From NCBI GenBank assembly GCA_036245805.1, contig BTRK01000001.1, positions 8,184,001-8,248,000 of the forward strand: 64,000 bases of DNA. The letters run 5' to 3'. The notes beneath the pieces are model-generated. The model ran no database searches. It saw nothing but the letters and a program-made list of their open reading frames with translations, and was not told where the DNA came from. The position numbers and the translations under genes are program-made. This document shows positions 44,305-57,119 of this stretch, piece by piece (within the stretch, counting starts at the first letter, position 1; every line of letters begins with the position of its first letter). Source of the stretch: Pristionchus mayeri. Lineage: Eukaryota > Nematoda > Chromadorea > Rhabditida > Neodiplogasteridae.

Positions 44305-44474
44305 AGAATTTTCGTGGTGGGACTCCGTAACATTCATTCCCCGGAGCACTCCTTTAATTCGAAGTAAGACAGTGTTGGGGTGTCCATTAAAACAATAATG
44401 CATCATTGCATTCATCGCCTTCGTTCTGCTTGGTGATAATGGAGGATTTAACGCGTCATTCGAGTGAGTGGAGT

Positions 44475-45818
44475 GAATGATGGGAGAGCATGCAGGAGGA
44501 GAAAAAGTGTGCGCTGTTGTATGTTTACATTAATAGTGATTTCTTAGACCAATGTGATCAAAGCCGTTAAACATTATCGATGTATCAGGGATGGTTTAAC
44601 GCTTTTCGGTTACTTTGGTATTGAATTGCATTGAAAATATACGAGACCAAGTTCAAGGATTGAGTATTGGATTATGTGAAACGGTATCGCTATTGCTGGA
44701 CAGGTGAAGCTCAAATGTGGGTCTTTATTTTGCTTTATTCATGATTGATACACAATTGCTTGAGTTTTTTTCTTGTCATTGAAAATGTAAGGGAATATAG
44801 CATTGTCCGCCGCCATCACATCTACGACGACATATTCAAATTAAATATGCGACTTCTAGTGGAGCGGCAGGTGCGAGAAAGGAGAGCAATATATTGATTT
44901 TTTTTCATTTTGAATATCCTACATAATGGTTTGCATGTTGTTGCAGGGTAGGTATTGCAAGAGTGAGGCGCGAAATAGACTAGCAGAAAAAAATCACTCT
45001 GATCATAATAAAGGGCGAAAACTATTTGAACAGTGGGAATGCAAAATATTTCATCTATGTCGGTTGAAATCATCATGTTGAAAAATAACCTTATTTTCTG
45101 AAAAACTATCAGTCGTTTCGATACACCAGCATTAGTAGGAGTGTATAGAAAAGTACATATTTAGATTTGGAGATTTTTTATGTATTTATTTAAATTTCCT
45201 TCTGCAGTTCTACACGAACCTTCCATGGGCCGGCAGCACGCATATGGAATCGAAAAAGGAGGAGAATGATGTGATGTTGTTATCTTGTAAAGAATCTTTT
45301 AAACACATTTAGTACATCATTTAAAGCGAAAAGGTGTTGTACGTGTTCGCGGCACTAGGTCGGATGATCTCCGTCAGATGATAACCTATTGGATGATTTT
45401 TCTCTCCTTTCTCGCACCTGCCGCTCCACTAGAAGTCGCATATTTAATTTGAATATGTCGTCGTAGAGCACGTTGTGATGGCGGCGGACAATGCTATATT
45501 CCCTTACATTTTCAATGACAAGAAAAAACTGAAGCAATTGTGTATCAATCATGAATAAAGCAAAATAAAGACCCACATTTGAGCTTCACCTGTCCAGCAA
45601 TAGCGATACCGTTTCACATAATTCAATACTCAATCCTTGAACTTGGTCTCGTATATTTTCAATGCAATTCAATACCAATGTAACCGAAAAGCGTTAAACC
45701 ATCCCTGATACATCGATAATGTTTAACGGCTTTGATCACATTGGTCTAAGAAATCACTATTAATGTAAACATACAACAGCGCACACTTTTTCTCCTCCTG
45801 CATGCTCTCCCATCATTC
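44475..45818. mobile_element. 1.34-kb foldback element
   Basis: Arms 44475-44890 and about 45398-45818 are reverse complements: GAATGATGGGAGAGCATGCA at the left edge, and CTTCTAGTGGAGCGGCAGGT mirrors ACCTGCCGCTCCACTAGAAG near the loop. The loop is about 507 bp. There is no coding sequence in the loop that I recognise. Confidence 0.9.
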
Positions 45819-46929
45819 GCTATTCTTGCTTTGGTAGAGATGCATAACGATGCAATAATAATTATTTATCATGCGACAGTGCAGAGGTATAAAACAGATG
45901 TTACAGGGAATTAGAATCATGATAATTACGTATTTCCATATTTTCATATGTTCTGCAATAATATATTCTTTACCTGTCTCTGCCCAATCTCTGCCTTTTA
46001 AAGTAGTTTCCTCATTCGTTGTTCTGCTCGGTACTGAATTGTGAGTAGACGAGGACAAATGTGAGGTTAAAAAGAGCTTTCATCTAATTTTTTGTGTGGT
46101 TTCTCGGAAAAACTCCCGCCGATCTGGCGCTCATCATGAGCTCTCGAAAGAGAGCTTCACAATTGAATGTTCGATGTTTAAATTTCTAAAAACTGCTAAA
46201 AATATATCAAGTCATCCCATTTCTTCTATGTCCGACCTTCTGGCGGTGGATGATCTCACGCGTGAAGAGAATGCATGGAGAGGGTGATTTGAGAAGATTG
46301 GCAAGGGGGGGGGAGGATGTGTGCGATGATATGTTTACCTCAGTAGTGATTTTCTGTTCGATTTGTGTTTATCAATCGAACACTTTATCGGGGTAACGGA
46401 GAAGGCTTCGCATTTTGTTACATTAGTATTGTATTATATGTGAGATTTATTTGAGAGAGACGATCTTGTGTCGAATGCCGCAGAATGAAATAGATGTTAA
46501 AGAATGGACAAAACTCAAATTCGAATTCGTTCATTTTTCCATTATTAAGAGCGACTGCACGGCAAATTCTAGAACGGCCGCTCACTTCTAGTGGAGCGAA
46601 AGATATGATAAAACCATGTCAATGTCCCGACTCCTGCTCTTCAATAAACATCTTATGAGAGGATTTGCAGGTCAGAGAAATTATAATTCATTGTTTACAC
46701 TCATAAATGGTTATTTATCAATTATGAGCCTCGAAACTATGATCAGGATGTGAAAATGCGACTTTGTTTTTGTATACTTTAAAGCCTTATCGATCAACAC
46801 TGTAGAGCATCACTATATGTTATGTAATATAACGAAAATGTAAAAATATTTTCTCGAGCGTGGATTTTTAAATGACATTCCAAATTTTAATTTTTTTGAT
46901 AATGTGAATTCTGTTTTTGCTATAAAATA
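45819..46929. other. Unassigned repeat-like region
   Basis: No gene supported. 45825-45850 (CTTTGGTAGAGATGCATAAC) matches the tail of repeat R1. A G9 run lies near 46306. Confidence 0.45.
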
Positions 46930-47510
46930 AACTTGGCACTGACCAAAAATTCGAACTCCAACTGACTTCACCAATAGGTCGGACTTGTCGAGGGAAACCG
47001 ATGGTCTGAAAATCGATTTTACACTATTATACACCAATTGGGAAAAGTCGCCCACATGTTGCACTCACTTACCGTAACCCAAAAATTACACCATAATTCA
47101 TTCATAATTCATTTTGACTGACTTCCAGAAAATTTTAAATTGCGCCTTTCTCCTGTGTGTACCGGCTCAAGCAAAAACTAAATCAATGCTAATATTTGTG
47201 GGGTTCTTGAGAAATTTCTGGGGAATTGAAATTGTATCCGAATTAAAAGAGGAAATATCGATTTCTAGCTTTAGATGGAATCTGATCGAAAAATTCGCTG
47301 GAGCAAAAAAAAGTCTTAGAATTTGCCAGAGAATGCAGCGCCTCTACCGCCGCAGTGATCGGAGTCGATTTAAAGAAATCGGTGCTGCCGTAGTATTTTT
47401 TTCAACATCATGATCGAACGAAATTCTGGCGATGCTCGTCGGTTTCCCTCGACGAGGCGACCTATTGGTGAAGTGAGTAGGAATTCGAATTTTAGGCCAG
47501 ATCCAAGTCG
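46930..47510. repeat. Inverted repeat with about 70-bp arms
   Basis: Left arm about 46930-47000 (ACTTCACCAATAGGTCGG, GTCGAGGGAAACCGA) is inverted at about 47438-47510. The spacer is about 440 bp, with no recognised gene. Confidence 0.75.
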
Positions 47511-47539
47511 CTGAAGAAACATGTTGATTTTCCCAGATA

Positions 47540-48403
47540 CAGTTGCGGACAAAAGTTTAGCACCAAATTTCAAATAATCATAACTTCTTTCAAAATTAAG
47601 ATAAAGACTTACGGTTTGGAGCATTCGAGAGATACACCCCAGGATATTATCGGCAAATGAATAATGTGCTGAAACCTAAATGTCGCGGATTACAAAATTT
47701 ATTTTCCCGAAGATCTTTCGATTTTATTTTTTTAAACCTCAGCCGAACTGATCTATGAAGTCAAATTCATTTTGATGAGAGTACCTCCCCCGATGATGCG
47801 AATCCACTATCCAGCGAGTTTGGTGCTTCTCGATGAGAATCGGTCTATCGATTTTCCGAGACATCACAAATTTTGTTTTTTTGCTATATCTTCGGAACAA
47901 ATTGAGTTTTCATGTGGTTGAAAATTGGTGAACACAATTTTTCGAATTTTGCAATTTTTAGTCCGTTCGCTATAAAACTTGGCAGGTTGTTGCTCCAACA
48001 TGACAGTATGATACCTGTGAAATTTTTACCCTTTAGCTCAATTTGTTCCGAAGATATAGCCAAAAAACAAAATTTGTGAAGTCTCGGAGAATCGATAGAC
48101 CGATTCTCATCGAGAAGCACCAAACTCGCTGGATAGTGTATTCGCATCATCGGGGGAGGTACTCTCATCAAAATGAATTTGACTTCATAGCTCAGTTCGG
48201 CTGAGGTTTAAAAAAATTAAATCGAAAGATCTTCGGGAAAATAAATTTTGTAACACGCGACATTTAGGTTTCAGCACATCATCCATATGTCGATAACATC
48301 CTGGGGTGTATCTCTCGAATGCTCCAAACCGTAAGTCTTTATCTCAATTTTGAAAGAAGTTATGATCATTTGAAATTTGGTGCTAAACTTTTGTCCGCAA
48401 CTG
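47540..48403. mobile_element. Tc1-like foldback (TA-flanked, 864 bp)
   Basis: Begins CAGTTGCGGACAAAAGTTTA just after TA and ends with the complement just before TA, the target duplication of Tc1/mariner transposons. The arms (47540-47914 and 48030-48403) extend the terminal repeat to about 375 bp, leaving a spacer of about 115 bp and no transposase. The first 75 bp align with the end of the element at 35542, so both belong to one family. Confidence 0.87.
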
Positions 48404-48541
48404 TAGTATGTTCTAGGATAGGACATGTTTTGCCAAACTTGTTCGCATATTGCATACTGCACTTTGGTGGACATAATATTAACTATTCGGGCAGTAGGCT
48501 TACATCGTCTCATTTATGTCTTCAGGCCATCTCACCTTCTC

Positions 48542-48559
48542 GGGGGGGGGGGGGGGGGG
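48542..48559. repeat. G18 homopolymer
   Basis: A run of 18 G. Long poly-G tracts are G-quadruplex forming and in C. elegans are deletion-prone without the FANCJ-type helicase DOG-1. Confidence 0.9.
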
Positions 48560-49166
48560 CGAACACAATTTAACGGACAAAACGTAAACGGATCACAGGT
48601 CGCTGTGAATTCGACGTATGAAAGTCATGCTTGAAATAATCGTTCGCAGAATACTCTTTTAATTAACTTATAATTTGAAAGTAAGTATGCTACGTCACTG
48701 ATGGACAGATAGATCCGTAGGAAGTGAGGATATCGATCAATATGGCTCGTTATATTGAAAGCCTAGCTGGACTTAATCGACTGCTTTTGAAACGAAATTT
48801 GTGTTTAATAAATAGTGAAACTCATATTTAACTACGTTATTTCGCTGTTTTTTCAACTGTTATCTCGTTCCTGGCTTTTTTTCTTACAAGTGAACATTGG
48901 TCAGAAAAATGTTTATGGTGATTCGGAGTTGCAACCTCACCATAAGTTTTCTGAAACGACGCTAGCTCACAATTACTTGGCGAACGTGCATAAAAGTAAA
49001 ATTTCATAAATGTCAACTTACCTTTCCCGCTTTGATTTTCCGGCCGCGGAAATCGCGAGATTAAGACCTCACTTGTCACTCGAGTATAGGTAGACACCGC
49101 AAGCTCCGCCCACTCGGCTCTGACACTTTCCCCCTCGAAAGCGAGATTAGGGGGACACAGACTTCA
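48560..49166. other. Unassigned sequence
   Basis: No supported gene. The end (AGCTCCGCCCACTCGGCTCT at about 49102) starts a segment related to the giant palindrome's arms. Confidence 0.4.
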
Positions 49167-49422
49167 TTCGCAACCAACTCACTAGTTCAAAAATGAATTT
49201 GGAAGCTCTTTTCATCCTCTATCGAATGAGCCTCCGTGACCCTGGAAAATCCATCTCTAAGTAGGTCAGCATACAAGTTTTATAGAGCGACTTAGCCTAG
49301 AAAACTATAAAACTCGTATGCTGACCTACTGAGAAAAGGATTTTCCAGGGTCACGGAGGCTCATTCTATAGAGAATGAAAAGAGCTTCCAAATTCATTTT
49401 TAAACTAGTGATTTGGTTGCGA
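49167..49422. repeat. Compact foldback, arms about 120 bp
   Basis: 49167-49288 pairs with 49306-49422 (CACTAGTT...AATTTGGAAGCTCTTTTCAT and its mirror; GAGCCTCCGTGACCCTGGAA and its mirror). The loop is under 20 bp. Confidence 0.9.
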
Positions 49423-49700
49423 ACTCATAATGTGTCTCTTCGATTTCGAAACGCGCATGGCTCGTGACTCTCTCCGCGTCTCTCCTTCCTCTCCCTCCCC
49501 TCCCTCCACCCGTCTCTCACCCGGCGTGACTAGAGAGCACCCTAAATACGAGAAAGCCCCGTTTCTTTCTCCCTAGAGATCGGCGAAGCCCTACCCGATC
49601 GTTTCGAGAATTGAAAATACAATGTAGAAATAGGCTCCGCCCCTCTTTCTCTCGTCTCGCTTTTTGGACCTTTCACGTTATGCTCGATTCACCCACATTT
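49423..49700. repeat. GC-rich segment related to the giant palindrome core
   Basis: CTCTCCTTCCTCTCCCTCCC, GCGAAGCCCTACCCGATCG and GGCTCCGCCCCTCTTTCTCT parallel, in the same order, 60860-61080 of the giant palindrome. It looks like a diverged relative of the same family. Confidence 0.65.
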
Positions 49701-52700
49701 TGGCCCATATCTTGACTCAAACATTAGATATCGACCTAATTCAAAAAGTATGATCCTAATCAGTCCCATAGGGACACATTAACCCCAGAAATAGGCCTGT
49801 GTGATGATTTCTGTCAACCACCTTGCGAAAGTATAGGGAGCGGAAGATTGGAGTGGATTCAGGAGAGGACGAGTTCAGTGCACGCTGTGCTTTCATTTTA
49901 GTATTTATTTTCCCGATCATGAAGGATCACATTGAATGCCGTGAAACTAAAACTGAGTTGTCGAATATGTGAAACACAAATGCGATTTTTTTATTTAAAA
50001 AAAATCGGCGATTAATTCAAAAACGTTTGTTCTCTGAACGGCGAAACAGTGTACGGTCTCTCTTGCGAACATAGAAATAGCGAGTATGTGTCATGAAGAC
50101 AATTCAGCTTTGCTTAATAATTTACACACTTCTGGTCAGCATACATCTGATCAGAATTGTGTAAAATAGGTTTAAGATGTATATAGATTTATTACTCCAG
50201 ATCGGAATCAAATGTTTCTCAAATTGGTTATGGACATTACGAGTCTCCCCCCCCCCCCCCCAAAAAAAAAATACAATATCTCATACAAAACACGTTGCTT
50301 ACATCGTTTCCGGGGAAATTACGGGGAAATAGTAATTTTGAAAGTGCGAAATGGAAATGTTTACACAAGTGACCTGCTGCTTTGTGGAGCCACTTATGCT
50401 AGATGGTCGTATTATCACACTAATTGTTGATTTGATGTGCCAGCTCTGCTATGACCGTGGAACGGGGATTGTGATTTGATTCCTCTTCGTTATTTTTGTC
50501 ATAAAATAATTACAATTGAGGAGAATCTGGTAGAACGGCTAAGAATCAGGAAAGCCTCTGCACAGTGAAATCATGAAACCTTTCATGAAGGGGTTCTCGT
50601 CGGAGATGATCATCATGTTCCACTTCATTCTTCACAAATATCGCTGTTATTTTTGTGCGGAATGAAGGATCATGATGTTATTGCAGCTTACAATTTCGAT
50701 TTTTAAAATTTTGTAATAAATATTGGTTTCTAATCGAAGATGAAAATGTCAACAAGTTTTTGGGCATTTGATGAAATCAGTGAATAGCGAGATGAATTAG
50801 TTACGAATTCCATTGTATGCTGTGATGGAGAAGTTGATGGAGGCGTGGGGGAGTTGTAGTGTAGTTCTCAAGCTCTTAATTGGATTTCCTTCCTGAATGT
50901 AAGATGTTTAAAAAATTGGTTAAAAGCTACCCAACGATGACGAAATTGACCCCCTATTTTTTCCTCAATCGAATAGTCGATGGTCGAATTTGTTGAGAAA
51001 GAATATACAAAATGCGAAAAATCTATAATAGCCCAAGGGGAAGGCCAGGAAGGATCAGATTGAAGTTGCCTATTCCAGTACTCTCTCAGTTGTGCATACT
51101 CTCTCATAAACGCAACGCGCGCACAATGCGTCGCGTCTTCGGATGGGTTACGTCGATTCCGCCAGATGGATATGCAGGAGACACAGGTCACGGATGATTC
51201 AAGTGGATGGAATTAATGATTGGATAGGATGAGGAGGGATGAGTTCAGACTGTTCGTTTTTGATATTTTCCCGATTACGTGTGGTGGATCAACTGAGACC
51301 TATGAAGCAATAATATTGTTGGATTATAGAATAATTGAAACAGAAATGCGATTTCGTTCTGTCTTTTTTTCAAAATACAACAAACTCATTTTTTTTTCTG
51401 TGAATGAGTGTAAGGGAAAAGGACGATATTTGATACGACCTTTGCATAAGACTCGAAAATGATCAAGGGCTAACGTTACGGCGACCTCAGCATCGTATAC
51501 ATGTAACTATTGGAGCGAAAGGTACGAGAAAGAAAGATAAAGTCTCTAGCAAACGTGCGATGAAGAAAACGCAATGAAAAATTGCGGTAAATTATTCCTT
51601 GTTTGAATCTCTGTTTCATATATCGTAGTGCTTGCAAAAACTTTTGTAAATGTGAAATATTATTGTTTCGTAAAAAATCGCGATGTCATTATAGCGAGTG
51701 CGGTTCCAAGAAAGATGAAGAGAAGGAGAGACGAAGAATCACCTGATGAATTTCGATTTATTTTTGCATTCTTACTTTCTTTGCGATGCACAGCGACATA
51801 ACAATGCTTCTTAGAGAATCAATTTACACTGCTAACCGTCCCTAATTCTCAACAGCTGCTACCAGAGCAGGTTTCTGCCCTACGCTTGCTACAAGTGAAG
51901 AGATACACGGAGGAGTGAGAAGTCCTTCCTTACAACATAGACAACGGGAATAATCGACTGCATTGGCGAGTATAGTTATTTGGAAAACGTTAATTGGTTC
52001 GTTTTTGAAATAAAAATCGTTAAGCAATCTAACCCGCAGTATATGAACGCCACTTCTGCTATAGATGACCGCAGAGGCGAAGGGCAATAATACTTTCCAT
52101 TTTTTTCTCGTGGAACAAAACAATGTTTTTATCCAAGGACTTTCCCATATATTCCCCTCAGCGTGGCTCCTTAATTTGGAGTTGATGCTATTCACGCTTG
52201 ACAGTGTCTCTTTCCACTCTAATATGGGCATTATTTTGAGACATAATTGAGACTATGATTGTTTCGAATTCGTTTCCTAAAATTATGTAGAGAGGAGGAA
52301 ACGGAGAGTTACCGGGATAATTAGCATTTCGATTATTGCTAACTAATTAATTGCAGGGAAGAACAACGATTCCCAGAGAAAACAAAGTAAACATCAATTG
52401 ATTTGTAAGTCCATATTTTTCTCAGTTGCAGTCAGAGCAGCAACAGTTTCGATAAATTTAGCAATTGAAGAGGAGGGGAAGAAGGATAGAGTAGGCGAGG
52501 GAATATAACCATTGCATGAGATATATCTTAGATATGGGAAGAAAGAGGAGGGAAAATAGAGATAAACATAAACCGATTGAAACATTATCTCTTTTTTTCG
52601 GTGCAACACTTCTATTAAATTTCGCAAAAAGGATGAGCAATATCAATAAGGATGACTCGATTTATAAACAAGAAGGTATTGCAGACTATGCAAAAACATA

Positions 52701-53742
52701 AAACATAGTAAATATCAATTCATCGGTCCGGCTCTCAGCATGCTGATGGTCCGGATGGCGCTGATGATCTCGCGCGTCAATCGAGTCATTAAATTGGATA
52801 GATCAGGAGTATGAGCAAGCTCTGGAAAACAATGTTTTTCAATTTGATCCCTGCAGGATACCGACAGGGAAGTTCAACGTTGCAGCCTTGCCATAAGTTA
52901 TCGTAGGAGAACCTTCATAATAATAAAAAATATGATCAAAGTCTGATTGCAAACATTGTTTTCATTCCGAGTTTCCGCCTGTAGATGGGCAGAATGTATT
53001 AGCGAATGATCTCACGCGTCACACGAGTGGAGTGAGTGGATTCATGAGCAAGATGGATAAGTGAATGCTGTAATTGTACTCTGTTATTGATTTGTGTTGT
53101 TACAAAGTCTAGGCGTCGCCGATCAGATTCCGGGAAGCGATATCGATGTTGTAGAATATGTGAAACACAAATGCAGCATCGCTCTTTCTTTTTGTGAAAC
53201 ACTTTTGAAAATCACCTTTTACTGACCAAATTTTTAGCTACAGAGGAGCTTTTGACAGTTTTTTTAGCGATTTGGACTTCAATTTTCGAAACAAAATTTT
53301 AATAAATATCATATTTAAATACCAGCTTCGGGCAGGATCACATTGATCCTTGATTAATAAATCTATTCGAACGCAAAAAAATTGTCACTATCTAGTACTT
53401 GAATTTCCGATTTATTTTCCGACAACGCCCGTTAATTTGTGAATTGTTTATCAAGGAAAGAATCACACTGCAGTCACTGAAGAAGGAGTCGGAACTTCCC
53501 GCTAGTAAAAGGCGGATGATCATTTGTAGTATGCCAGTGGAACATGAATTCTGGAATCAATATCGCTTTCATATCGATGATGAAAATGTCAACAAAATTT
53601 TGAGCATTTGCTGAAACCAGTGAATAGCGGATCAATTCCGAATTCCATTGTATGCTGTGGCGGAGAAGTTGATGGAGGCGTGGGGGAATTGTAGTGTAGT
53701 TCTCATGCTCCTAATTGAATTCCCTTTCTGAATGTAAGATGT
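49701..53742. other. Diverged dispersed repeats, no gene recognised
   Basis: Several decayed copies of R1-type repeats (GTGAAACACAAATGCGATT-like at about 49970 and 53160; CATCTCTGTTC-like near 51605) and a C15A10 tract at 50247-50271. ORFs are short and look incidental. Confidence 0.5.
51540..51930 (+). repeat. Dispersed repeat R1, copy
   Basis: AAACGTGCGATGA..., then AATCTCTGTTTCATATAT, GGTTCCAAGAAAGATGAAGA and GAGACGAAGAATCACCTGAT align with the copies at 41880-42120 and 54420-54700. The shared frame here has stops. Confidence 0.6.
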
Positions 53743-54051
53743 TTAAAGGGGTGCTCCGGGGAATGTTCAGTCACCCATAGTGATAGCGTGGATGTTGTAG
53801 AGCTCACTCACGCGATCATAAAACATGTTGTGCTAAGTTCCACAGACGCCTCTAAGGCTATTTACATCCGCGTGAAGTTGATTGAAAGCGCAGGGTCTCC
53901 GCCTGTTTGGTTTATGTTTCACTCGCTCTACTTAGTTGCCGTCTCGATCTAGGGGTAAATTTGCTACAGTTTCCCACTGAGAGCGCAGAATGTTCGTAGT
54001 GGGACTCGGTAACATTCATTCCCCGGAAGCTCTCCTTTAGCACTCCTTTAA
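53743..54051 (+). mobile_element. TTAA-flanked MITE, family M1
   Basis: TTAAAGGGGTGCTCCGGGGA at the left; the right end is slightly rearranged (a partial duplication of the terminal CTCCTTTA word) before TTAA at 54048. The shared internal frame (IYIRVKLIESAG) is still open. Confidence 0.87.
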
Positions 54052-54419
54052 TCAGGACTTCCATTCGGAGTCCTTATGATGGGGATGCAAAAGGGGCGAG
54101 TGGCTGTGGTCACGCGTCATTCGAGTGGATGGAGCGGATGCCTAAAGAGGATGGATACAGTCTGCATCTTTATCATATTTGTCTCATGAATAGTCAGGAG
54201 TGCGCCCACTGATTCCTATGATCAAGATTATTGTTATTGAGTACATTTTTTTTCGTTCGTAAAACACAATAACCATTTTCTCTCTTAAATTATACAGCGA
54301 GAGCCATGTTTGATGATTCCCTGGTTCAGGAGTCGAAAATGGTCACACGGGAGCTTTGTGACGAACTCTGCAACTTGGGACCATTGGATTGACATGCATA
54401 TCAACGAAGGTTACAGTCA

Positions 54420-54720
54420 ATAGAACGTGAACAAGTGCAATAAACAAGGGGTAACAAGAAGTTGCATTCAATCATTCCGTGTGTGCATCTCTGTTCGATC
54501 TGTAACAGTGATGCCGAAGACTTTTATAAATTCGGAGATTTATCGTTCGGATACCAATGCGCACTTTATTGTGGCTGTTGCGTTCCCCGGAATGATGAAG
54601 CAAGGGAGAAACGAAGAATCACCTGACGCATTTCGCTTGCGTTTTTCTGCGTTCTACCTTTGGTACAGATGCACATCGATAGCGCGAAAGTACTTAGAGA
54701 ATACATTTCTGCGGAACGTA
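54420..54720 (+). repeat. Dispersed repeat R1, copy with open frame
   Basis: Contains a 108-codon frame with CIQSFRVCISVRSVTVMPKT, FINSEIY and FIVAVAFPGMMKQGRNEESP. The 39627-39839 and 41906-42118 copies have the parallel CVQSFHARISVRSV...FINSEIY...MIVANAFPRMMNRWRNEDP. No domain recognised. Confidence 0.55.
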
Positions 54721-55969
54721 GTCCCTCTTTCTCTCCTGAGGTTGATAGAGTAGCACTCAATTTATCAAATGAAGAGGAGGGAGATGGAGGAGGGAACATG
54801 CGAAAGAATTCGAGAAAGAATTTTTTCCTTCCTCGCATTGGAGATAATAGGTAATTGAGATACGATGAGCTGAAGGTTGGGTAACAATTTTTATTTTTAC
54901 ATTTTGTTCAATTAGAAAAAAAACACAATCAAATTCATCACAATGTCCCACGTGCCCAATATACATCATAATATTAGGCGCTTACAGCGAGAATTGACAT
55001 TGTACTGAACAGTAAAATGCGAACAACTAGTGATATATGGGTTCCTCCTCTACTAGATTAATCGAGCCTCATGCCGGCTACAATTTAATCCATTTTCCGA
55101 TGATGGAATTTAAAAAAATGAAAGTATCAGCCACGTAATTATGAGATCGAGCTTAGTGGGTACGAGTAGGAAATTGGAGAGTATCGGTCAGATGGTTTCT
55201 TGCGAAAATACGGTCGCTGAAGGAGGAATTACAAGACGTGGAAATCGATCTGCAGATTGTGATTGAGGTTTGGAAAGAATTTGCATGTTTTATAATTACA
55301 TTAACAGAAACAATAACACCCTTGAAATATGAGAAAAGTAATCGGACCCGTACAATTGGAGCGCCACTTTCTGCTAGATGATTATAGAATCAGGAGAGCA
55401 CTAACAATTCTCATATTTCTGAGCTTTAATTGGAAACATACATTGGTGCAAGGAATTTCACATTCACTACCTCCAAAATCCTTAATTTGGCGTGCACACT
55501 GGTCACGCTTGATAGGGATCCGCTCTTACATGGGCATAATATTATTATTTCTGAGCAGGCAAACTCGAGCCAATTGTAGCGAATTCCTTCCTTAGAGTTC
55601 TGTAGCGTGGAAGAAATGGAGAGTTACCTGGAGAAATATAGTTTCCATTATTATCAACTATTTAACACAGTAGCGATGAACAACGATAAAACGAGAAATA
55701 ATTGTAGCATAAATTGGTGCTAAAAGCCGCTCCTCTTTTTTCAGAAGCTTCAGTAGCCTTTGCATCCGCCACGACGCCTCAGTTAGTGAAGATGTACGCG
55801 GATGAGTGAGCAGTCTTTCATCACTACACAGAATTCGGAAAGAATGGAACGGAATGATGAGTATTTTGTAGAGAATATAATAGGAAATTGCAGGGCGATT
55901 GTTTGGGGAAAAACACTTTCAAATTATTCCATCGAAGTTTCAATTGCAGTATTACTTTACTTGTGCACT
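54721..55969. other. Unassigned region left of the giant palindrome
   Basis: No supported gene. GAAGCTTCAGTAGCCTTTGCATC at about 55743 belongs to the R1-associated repeat region. Confidence 0.4.
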
Positions 55970-55981
55970 AATATGCAGTAT

Positions 55982-56277
55982 TTAAAGGCGTGCTCCGGGG
56001 AGTGAATTTTAGGGAGTCATACCACGAAAATTCTGCGCTCTCAATGGGAAACTGTAGCGAATTTACCCAGAGAAAGAGGCGAAACACAAGTGGAACTCGT
56101 GAAACATGTCTGAACCAGCCACGACCCTGCGCTATCAATGAACTTTGCGCGTATGTAAATAGCCTCAGAGTCGTCTGTGGAACTTCGGATAAAGTGATTT
56201 CTGATCGGGTGAGTGGCCTCTACAGTATCCACACTATCACTATGGGTGGCTGAACATTCCCCGGGTCACTCCTTTAA
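55982..56277 (-). mobile_element. TTAA-flanked MITE M1 in left palindrome arm
   Basis: A full 296-bp M1 element in minus orientation, 5' end of the left arm. Open frame VEATHPIRNHFIRSSTDDSE in the reverse strand. Confidence 0.9.
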
Positions 56278-57119
56278 GAGATGAATCGGGAGAGACTCGA
56301 GATAGGCCGGGACGTGAAAATTCATTATCAGCAATCGGGCCGAAAACAATGTGAATATTACATCGAAACGCGCTCTTTCAAATGGCGTTGGCCGTTTTCC
56401 GAAGAAAATTTTTTTTCTCGACGTGGTACGTCTTCGAAGTGGGCGGAGTCACACTTTTTTCTGAAAACACCGAACTTTGGAGCTGTTTTTCGGAACTTTG
56501 CAATAAAGATATGAAAAATAGTCAACATATGACAGAAAGAGGATGGTTCGAGGAACATTTTGCTTTCTTTGGATGCGTCAGAAACGCTAACTTGAAGCCA
56601 GGGGGTCTGATGTGGCGAAAAATTTTGTAAATCACGAAATACCAAAAAGGTATTGGGTTTTCATGCTTAGTCGATAGGTCCCTATAAGTACTCTTTCCTA
56701 TCAAAAAATGAAGGTCTGGAAGCTATGCGTAATAATGCTGCTCTCGTTTAAGTACTATCCGGCTAATGGGCCGGGTATAGACGGAATGTTTCCTATATCG
56801 CTATAGGGTCATTTAGGGTCAGAATTGAATCAATACACTGTAGAAACATATTTCGATACCAGAAACACATCATTTTCATGTGCATTCGCTCATAGCTTCG
56901 AATTGTAGAACTTACGAACTAAAAACTGGGAAGGTGCAAAATACCCGGTATGTTGCGTCCATTCAACGCCAGATCCAGTGAAATGTATTGGATGTAATGT
57001 AGAAACAAGTTCTAGAACAATTGACAAAGGATGACCACAGTTGAAATCTATTTTGCCTCATTGGTAATCAAATAATTCCGAAACACGACTCCCCCAAACG
57101 ATTTTGAGATATCGATTAG

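Larger units (their letters stand above)
37889..44357. repeat. Outer palindrome of a nested foldback complex
   Basis: TTAA plus the M1-type end at 37889 mirrors the M1-type end and TTAA at 44354-44357. The arms (37889-39113 and about 43078-44357) are near-identical, including mariner-like ends TATTAGGTTGATTCAAAAGT at 38056 and their complement at 44181. M1 is truncated in both arms where it meets TATTAGGTTG. The loop is another palindrome (39125-42616). Confidence 0.87.
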
